From JBIKLM01 sp044375105 (GTDB taxonomy: Bacteria > Planctomycetota > UBA1135 > GCA-002686595): 9,765 nucleotides of DNA. The notes under the pieces are model-generated. The model did not search any database and was not told the DNA's origin. It was given only the letters and a program-made list of their open reading frames with translations. Below are positions 5,986-9,765 of the stretch, piece by piece (positions within the stretch are counted from its first letter, which is position 1; every line of letters begins with the position of its first letter). The stretch is taken from positions 1 through 9,765 of the forward strand of contig JBILNK010000164.1 in assembly GCA_044375105.1 (NCBI GenBank). The letters run 5' to 3'. Both the position numbers and the translations under genes were made by a program.

Positions 5986-7260
5986 ATGCATTCGCACGAC
6001 CGCTTCCCCTGGATAACCGCTGCGGCCTTCGGCCTCGGCAGCCTTGCCTTCCCCGCAGCTGCCCAGGTCACGCCCTATGGCAGCGGCATCAACCCCGCAG
6101 GCAGCCTGACTTTCCTGTCCGGGATCCCGCACATCGGATCCAGCTTCCAGCTGGCCGTGCGCAATACGGCGGTGGCGATCCCGCCGCCCGGGGTGGCATT
6201 TCTGTTTTTTTCCACGCAACCGGCCCCTGGATTCCCCGGCGGCCAGCCGCTGCCCGGGCTGGGCCTGGCCTTCCCTGGAGCGATCGGCGAGCTGTTGATC
6301 GACGTGGCCGCTCCCAACCCGTTCTTGACCGTGGGCCCCATGGATTTCCTGGGTGGCCCTTCGTTCGGCACGATCTTCGGACTGAGCGTACCAGCCAAGT
6401 TCGGCCTCATCGGGCTGGACCTGTACGTCCAGGGCCTCTTGGTGACGCCCTCCCAGGGCTTCTCAGCGGGTCTGACCAACGCCTTGCAGATCACCCTGGG
6501 CACCCCCTCCGTGCCGATCCCCGGTGTGACGCCGCTCCCAAACCTGGCCATCATCCAGCCTGGGACCTTCCTGATGGGTTCGAATGCGGCCACAGGCGCT
6601 CCCTACTTTGCAGGAAATGCGGAGAAGCCGGTCCACTCCGTGACCATCAGCTACCCCTTCTGGATGGGAGCGACAGAGGTGACCCAAGCGCAGTATCAGG
6701 CCCTCATGGGGGCGAGTCCCTCTGTATTCTCCGGGCCCGACCACCCGGTGGAGGGGGTCACCTGGTTCAACGCTCAGGACTATTGCGCCGCCTTGACCGC
6801 TCAGGAAGCTGCGCGGGGCAAGCTGCCGGCCGGCTATCAGTACCGGCTGCCCACGGAGGCGGAATGGGAGTACGTTTGCCGAGCGGGCACGACGACCGAG
6901 TTCAACGTAGGCGCTGCACTGGTTTGCGATCAGGCGAGATTCAACAACTCCACGCACTCGGGCCTGTCCTGCAACTCGAACACGACTTTGCCGGTGGGCA
7001 GCTACCCCGCGAATCCGTGGGGCGTCTTCGACATGCACGGCAACGTGCTCGAGTGGTGCCTCGACTCCTTCTCGATCTACCCGGCCGGTGCGGTCACGGA
7101 CCCGTTCGTGGCAGGCGGCTTCGGCCGGATCCTCCGCGGCGGCAGCTACGGCCATTTCTCGCAGTTCTGCCGTTCGGCATACCGACGCTGGATTGGTCCC
7201 GACTTCAAGTCCGTCAACATCGGGTTCCGGGTGGTCCTGGCTCCGGTTCTGGTCCCGTGA
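5986..7260 (+). CDS. secreted protein with planctomycete-type N-terminal module and SUMF1/FGE domain
   Basis: The 424-residue protein starts with a Sec signal peptide (hydrophobic core about 9-22, likely cleavage after PAAA at 26). Residues 27-180 form a Gly/Pro/Leu-rich beta module beginning VTPYGSG; I recall similar modules in secreted planctomycete proteins, but it has no assigned function. Residues 186-421 are a SUMF1/formylglycine-generating-enzyme domain: PGTFLMGS, the region TEVTQAQY, YRLPTEAEWEYVCRAG (286-301), MHGNVLEW (350-357) and RGGSY (384-388). In true FGE two cysteines follow GGSY, at spacings that here correspond to His390 and Cys395, so only the second is kept. Canonical oxidase activity is therefore doubtful; a binding or structural role outside the cytoplasm is the likelier reading. 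ATG 5986 is chosen because it is immediately followed by the signal peptide. No Shine-Dalgarno sequence is seen. The gene stands alone between long spacers. Confidence 0.9.
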   Translation: MHSHDRFPWITAAAFGLGSLAFPAAAQVTPYGSGINPAGSLTFLSGIPHIGSSFQLAVRNTAVAIPPPGVAFLFFSTQPAPGFPGGQPLPGLGLAFPGAIGELLIDVAAPNPFLTVGPMDFLGGPSFGTIFGLSVPAKFGLIGLDLYVQGLLVTPSQGFSAGLTNALQITLGTPSVPIPGVTPLPNLAIIQPGTFLMGSNAATGAPYFAGNAEKPVHSVTISYPFWMGATEVTQAQYQALMGASPSVFSGPDHPVEGVTWFNAQDYCAALTAQEAARGKLPAGYQYRLPTEAEWEYVCRAGTTTEFNVGAALVCDQARFNNSTHSGLSCNSNTTLPVGSYPANPWGVFDMHGNVLEWCLDSFSIYPAGAVTDPFVAGGFGRILRGGSYGHFSQFCRSAYRRWIGPDFKSVNIGFRVVLAPVLVP

Positions 7261-7588
7261 GCTAGGCCTTTCGTAGCGGGGCCGGCTGCCTCGGGAACGA
7301 GGCGCAGCGGAGCCGTCGATGCCAAAGTCGCTGGCCCCGCGTTCCGCCCGGGAAGGCGGGAGCTCGGCGGCTGCGCCGGGTTCCGCGGTGCGGGGTGCGG
7401 GGTTGCGCGGGCGCTGAGCCGGGAGGCTTGCCCCGGCCGGGGGCCCTTCAAGGGTTCTCCCGGGGTCCTGGCGAGGCTCGGGCGTGGACCGGCGAGGTTT
7501 CGGTGGGGGCGCAGCGAGGCTTCGGTTGGGACGCCTGGGCCGGTGCGATGCCGGGATTTCGGCGGGCTCGGTCGTGCAGACTGTGGGT
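7261..7588. other. 328-bp intergenic region with a cluster of hairpins
   Basis: No convincing gene is seen. The left part holds nested hairpins (7276-7340 and 7342-7361). The right part has degenerate GCGAGG-type direct repeats starting at 7471, 7492 and 7514, with spacing of 21-22 bp. Open frames across it are Arg/Gly-rich and look non-coding. Confidence 0.5.
7276..7361 (+). repeat. nested inverted repeats just downstream of the SUMF1-domain gene
   Basis: An outer 8-bp stem GCGGGGCC (7276-7283) / GGCCCCGC (7333-7340) encloses a second arm GGCT (7284-7287) / AGCC (7311-7314). Inside that is an apical hairpin, GCCTCG (7288-7293) / CGAGGC (7298-7303), closed by the GNRA-type loop GGAA. A separate hairpin follows at once, CCGCC (7344-7348) / GGCGG (7355-7359), extended by one wobble and one T-A pair to 7342-7361. 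It begins 16 bp after the SUMF1 stop codon. It may be a folded 3' end or factor-dependent terminator, or a small structured RNA. There is no T-run. Strand is given as that of the upstream gene. Confidence 0.4.
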
Positions 7589-7945
7589 ATGTGGCTCGAT
7601 TGGATCCAGCGGCTGTGGCCCAAGGGGGCGGGTTCCGATCCGCTCGGAGAGGAGCAGGCGGGGCCCGGGGGGCTCGAGCGGCGCGTGGCGGCGCTCGAGC
7701 GGCAGCTGGCGGGGCTGCGCTGGCTGGCGCTGGTCAGCACCCTGGCGCTGCTGGTCGTGCTGAACGAGCAGCTGGGGCCCCTGGACCTCTTGCGCAGCGC
7801 CTTCGGCGCGGTGCTGCGCTGGCTGGTGTTCGGGGCGGTGCTCGTCGCCGCAGGCTACGGTTTGTGGCGCTATGGCACCCTGCGCCGGCAAGGCCCGCCC
7901 GGGCGCCGGTTCGGGCCGCCGCCCGGCGGGCCGGAGGCCGACTGA
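7589..7945 (+). CDS. small membrane protein with two predicted transmembrane helices
   Basis: The 118-residue product begins with an amphipathic Trp-rich segment (MWLDWIQRLW). A short heptad-like helix follows at about 29-43 (LERRVAALERQLAGL). Two hydrophobic stretches come next, about 45-58 and 75-93, with Arg/Trp flanks. The tail is Gly/Pro/Arg-rich and ends in an acidic EAD. I do not recognise the family. ATG 7589 is preferred over longer starts because the upstream residues are Arg/Gly-rich and look non-coding; no Shine-Dalgarno sequence supports it. The stop codon (7943-7945) lies inside the left arm of the palindromic element at 7942-8001, so that element may have replaced the original end of the gene. 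A role in membrane-associated assembly through the coiled-coil is only a guess. Confidence 0.6.
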   Translation: MWLDWIQRLWPKGAGSDPLGEEQAGPGGLERRVAALERQLAGLRWLALVSTLALLVVLNEQLGPLDLLRSAFGAVLRWLVFGAVLVAAGYGLWRYGTLRRQGPPGRRFGPPPGGPEAD

Positions 7946-8001
7946 CAGGCTGAGAAAAAATCGACTCGGGCTATGCCCGAGCGGTCAGACCAGCCTGTCA
8001 G
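7942..8001. repeat. 60-bp palindromic REP/MITE-like element
   Basis: Perfect 11-bp terminal inverted repeats CTGACAGGCTG (7942-7952) and CAGCCTGTCAG (7991-8001) bracket 38 bp. That interior holds an A6 tract (7955-7960), a perfect 7-bp hairpin CTCGGGC/GCCCGAG (7965-7981, loop TAT) and a small palindrome GGTCAGACC (7983-7991). The nested layout, the spacing and the position at the 3' end of a gene are typical of REP-like or miniature mobile elements. No target-site duplication and no second copy are visible in the window. It overlaps the stop codon of the preceding gene. Confidence 0.65.
7955..7981 (-). terminator. possible intrinsic terminator reading leftward
   Basis: Read on the minus strand, the 7-bp GC-rich stem (7981-7965) is followed after four bases by TTTTTT (7960-7955). 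The gap between stem and T-run is longer than ideal, and no minus-strand gene feeds into it within the window, so it may simply be part of the palindromic element. Confidence 0.25.
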
Positions 8002-8113
8002 CATGCCTTTGGGCCGCCATCCGGCGGCCACAGAGACTGGGATCGTCGCTGCGCGCCGATCTTTCCCCAGCCTCTGAGTTTCATGCCGCGGGCCGCCTGC
8101 CTGCGACTTTCCG

Positions 8114-8704
8114 ATGCCGAAGAAGAGCACTCCCCGGTCCTTGAAGGCCAGCTTGGCCACGCTGCTGCTGGGCCTGCTGGCCCTGTTCGCCGAGCGCCTC
8201 GGCCTGCTGGGCGGGGGCGCGCCGACCGCGGCCAGCGCTCCGCAGAGCAGCGCGGCAACGGCCGCCGAGGTCGCCGCTGCGGGCGGGAGCGCCGCTTCCG
8301 CGCAAGGCGCCGCTGCGGGTCAGGGCGCCGGCGGGGTGCAGATCCATGGCTTGCCGGCGGCGGCCCATGCCGCGGGGCTGGCCAAGGTCAAGAACGCCTT
8401 CCAGCAGCGTTTGAGCGATGTCTTGATCGAAGGCTCGGGGCGCATCGTGCATCTCCTGCCGGACGACGAGCAGGGCAGCCGGCATCAGCTGTTCCTGGTG
8501 GAACTGGAGCCGGGCCTGACGCTCAAGATCTCCCACAACATCGACCTGGCCCCCTACGTGCCGGTGGAACGCGGCGATTCGGTCGCCTTTTTCGGCGAGT
8601 ACGAGTGGAACGAGAAGGGCGGCGTGATCCATTGGACGCACCACGACCCCGCCGGCCGCCATCCTGACGGCTGGCTGCTGCACGAGGGGCGCACCTATCG
8701 GTGA
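8114..8704 (+). CDS. DUF3465-family protein with N-terminal signal anchor
   Basis: The 196-residue protein has a basic N-terminus (KKSTPRSLK) followed by a hydrophobic segment at about 13-26, probably a signal anchor or uncleaved signal. An Ala/Gly/Ser-rich linker runs to about 73. The C-terminal domain carries the motifs I associate with DUF3465: GRIVHLLPDDEQGSRHQ (109-125), HNIDLAP (141-147), GEYEWN (161-166), HWTHHDP (173-179) and GRHPDGW (181-187). The His/Trp/Asp-rich motifs are well preserved, so the domain looks intact. The strand pattern suggests a small beta-barrel resembling an OB fold, but that is my inference. No biochemical function is known to me. It should face the periplasm. 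ATG 8114 directly precedes the anchor, without a Shine-Dalgarno sequence. The nearest neighbours are the palindromic element and the small membrane protein upstream. Confidence 0.88.
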   Translation: MPKKSTPRSLKASLATLLLGLLALFAERLGLLGGGAPTAASAPQSSAATAAEVAAAGGSAASAQGAAAGQGAGGVQIHGLPAAAHAAGLAKVKNAFQQRLSDVLIEGSGRIVHLLPDDEQGSRHQLFLVELEPGLTLKISHNIDLAPYVPVERGDSVAFFGEYEWNEKGGVIHWTHHDPAGRHPDGWLLHEGRTYR

Positions 8705-8875
8705 TGCGTGCTGCCCACGCTGGTTTCGGCGGGCCCACGGTCGTCTGGATCAGGGGCTCCGACTTGGATCCGAGAGCGCCTGAGCCTGCGGCCGACAAGC
8801 GGCTGGAGAGACCTTGGAGCGCCGCGCCCCTCCCAACTGCAGGGACCTCCAGAGGACGGGCCGAGGCCGAGCTGA

Positions 8876-9040
8876 AATCAGGGCTCGGCGATTCGGTTGA
8901 AGCTCCAGGCACTCTTGGACTCGGTCGTCTGCTCCGGCCGCTCGGAGGCGCGTGAGGCCTTCGCTGGGGTCCGCGTGCAAGGGGACCCGGAGCCGCGCGA
9001 GGCCCGAGAGTTCCAGGTCTACCTGGCGCGGCCCGGGACG
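8876..9040 (+). pseudogene. possible gene fragment with coding-like codon bias
   Basis: Frame 8876-9040 reads as ordinary protein (for example LQALLDSVVCSGRSEAREAF, then VQGDPEPREAREFQVYLARP). By hand count only about 7 of the first 58 third positions are A or T, against roughly half of second positions, the pattern of real genes in this GC-rich DNA. It has no ATG (only TTG at 8897) and turns into an Arg-run after about 9040. An Ala/Pro-rich frame offset by one could continue it to TAG 9196-9198. I do not recognise the protein. It could be a decayed or frameshifted gene. Confidence 0.3.
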
Positions 9041-9171
9041 CGGCGCCGCTGGGCGAGCCGAGCCCGGCGACGCCGGCGGCGCTGCCCAGGGCGTCGCCGT
9101 TCGCTCCGCCGGCCCGCTCCGGCGCGGCCCCGGCGGCAGCATGGCAGCCCCCGGGCGCGGCCCGCTGGCGG

Positions 9172-9201
9172 GCGACCGCTCCCGCGGCCAGCGGCTAGAC
9201 T
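9172..9201 (+). promoter_or_regulatory. weak promoter-like sequence before the DUF1080 gene
   Basis: TAGACT (9196-9201) matches four of six -10 bases and lies 32 bp before the ATG at 9234. GCGACC (9172-9177), 18 bp upstream of it, is a poor -35 (three of six). A 6-bp inverted repeat, GACTCG/CGAGTC, overlaps the -10 and could be an operator. Confidence 0.25.
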
Positions 9202-9233
9202 CGCCCGAGTCCCCCCGCCCAAGCCCCCGCTCC

Positions 9234-9765
9234 ATGCGCACCGGTGCCCACCTGGCCGCGGCCCTGCTGGCCGTCGTCTGCTCGACCTTCTCCGCCCTGC
9301 TGCTCGCCGGCGCCGCCGGGGCCGAAGGGCCAACCGCGGGGCGCGACGACCAGGGCGTGGGCTACGAGGACACGCCGCTCCTGCCCGGGAGCCCCTGGCG
9401 GGTGCACGACAAGCACCGCCCGGTGCCCGCGCTCGTGGCGCCCGGCCCGGCGGCCCTGCCCGTGGCCCCGCCCGCGGACGCCCTGGTGCTGCTGGGCGGC
9501 GCCGACACCTCGGCCTGGAATCAGGGCGGCAAGCCGATCGCCTGGAAGCTCGAAGACGGCGCTTTGGTGGTCTCCGGCGGCGGCTCGATCGAGACCAACC
9601 AGGCCTTCGGCGATTGCCAGCTGCATCTCGAGTTCGCGACGCCCAACCCGCCCCGCGGCGAGTCCCAGGGGCGCGGCAATTCCGGCCTGTTCCTGATGGG
9701 CCGCTACGAGCTGCAGATCCTGGACTCCCACGAAAACCGCACCTACGCCGACGGCCAATGCGGCG
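9234..9765 (+). CDS. secreted DUF1080 / 3-keto-disaccharide hydrolase-family protein, 3' truncated
   Basis: The visible 177 residues start with a Sec signal peptide (hydrophobic 7-28, likely cleavage near AGAAGA at 25-30; Cys16 lacks a proper lipobox). A Pro/Ala-rich linker follows to about 81. A DUF1080 domain begins at ALVLLGGADTSAW (83-95) and carries the family hallmarks WKLEDGALVVSGG, LHLEFATP, RGNSG (147-151) and GRYELQILDS. The match continues into ENRTYADGQCG at the right edge. The jelly-roll domain is found in planctomycetes and Bacteroidetes; characterised members hydrolyse 3-keto-glycosides after a sugar hydroxyl has been oxidised, but many are uncharacterised. The protein should act outside the cytoplasmic membrane. 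ATG 9234 leads directly into the signal peptide and lacks a Shine-Dalgarno sequence. The gene continues beyond the window. Confidence 0.9.
   Translation, partial: MRTGAHLAAALLAVVCSTFSALLLAGAAGAEGPTAGRDDQGVGYEDTPLLPGSPWRVHDKHRPVPALVAPGPAALPVAPPADALVLLGGADTSAWNQGGKPIAWKLEDGALVVSGGGSIETNQAFGDCQLHLEFATPNPPRGESQGRGNSGLFLMGRYELQILDSHENRTYADGQCG

Larger units (their letters stand above)
8705..9233. other. 529-bp region without a firm gene; possible gene remnant
   Basis: No complete gene is supported. A short open frame begins with an ATG that overlaps the DUF3465 stop codon (TGATG, 8702-8706) and ends at 8955, but its product (84 residues, rich in Arg, Gly and Pro) is unconvincing. A second frame from about 8876 to 9040 has codon statistics typical of coding DNA here but no good start. 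A third, Ala/Pro-rich frame ends at TAG 9196-9198. A short hairpin, CCAGG/CCTGG, lies at 9013-9026. Confidence 0.45.

Noticed and set aside
7471..7535. Degenerate GCGAGG repeats spaced 21-22 bp
   Set aside because: Only short cores match and spacing varies, which can occur by chance in GC-rich spacer DNA.
6463..7740. A 425-codon minus-strand frame across the SUMF1 gene
   Set aside because: The product is Arg/Pro-rich, crosses the hairpin-rich spacer and has no motif. The plus-strand SUMF1 motifs are decisive.
8704..8955. A short gene translationally coupled to DUF3465 through TGATG
   Set aside because: The overlap is attractive, but the 84-residue product looks like non-coding translation (many third-position A/T, Gly/Arg/Pro-rich). 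It is kept only as a remark in the region description.
1..9765. CRISPR arrays, tRNA or rRNA genes, transposase genes, toxin-antitoxin pairs
   Set aside because: I looked for repeat-spacer periodicity, cloverleaf-like sequences and transposase or toxin motifs and found none apart from the short repeats listed.

Overview
The window is a very GC-rich stretch (about 70 % by eye) of a bacterial chromosome. It probably comes from a planctomycete. The reasons are a secreted protein with a repeat-like N-terminal module joined to a sulfatase-modifying-factor (SUMF1) domain, a secreted DUF1080 (3-keto-disaccharide hydrolase family) protein, an NHL-propeller lipoprotein, and the lack of a Shine-Dalgarno sequence before any of the nine visible start codons. 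The assignment rests on family recognition only; no rRNA or marker gene is present.

Layout. Bases 1-293 (+) hold the C-terminal end of an unidentified protein with a Pro/Ala-rich tail. A 15-bp tandem repeat follows at 321-375. Bases 444-4992 are one compact four-gene operon on the minus strand, in transcription order: GMC flavoprotein oxidoreductase, Gfo/Idh/MocA-type oxidoreductase (GTGA overlap), a lipoprotein with a six-bladed NHL propeller that resembles peptidyl-hydroxyglycine amidating lyase (PAL), and a HAD phosphatase (ATGA overlap). A 96-bp divergent spacer separates this operon from a plus-strand VOC/glyoxalase-fold protein (5089-5520).

The rest is on the plus strand with long spacers: a secreted SUMF1-domain protein (5986-7260), a small two-helix membrane protein (7589-7945), a 60-bp palindromic REP/MITE-like element (7942-8001), a membrane-anchored DUF3465 protein (8114-8704), about 530 bp without a firm gene but with a coding-like remnant, and the N-terminal part of a secreted DUF1080 protein (9234 to the window end).

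The GMC and Gfo/Idh enzymes are both cytoplasmic by sequence and tightly coupled, so they probably act on one substrate, most likely a sugar or polyol oxidised by the flavoenzyme and further handled by the nicotinamide-type enzyme. The propeller lipoprotein and phosphatase in the same transcript have no obvious link to that chemistry. The DUF1080 protein at the right edge belongs to a family that cleaves 3-keto-glycosides, which fits a sugar-oxidation theme, but it lies over 4 kb away on the other strand. The best candidates for new biology are the PAL-like lipoprotein with its conserved metal-site histidines, the GMC/Gfo-Idh pair with a C7 tract at the junction, the SUMF1 protein lacking one catalytic cysteine, and the 60-bp palindromic element.
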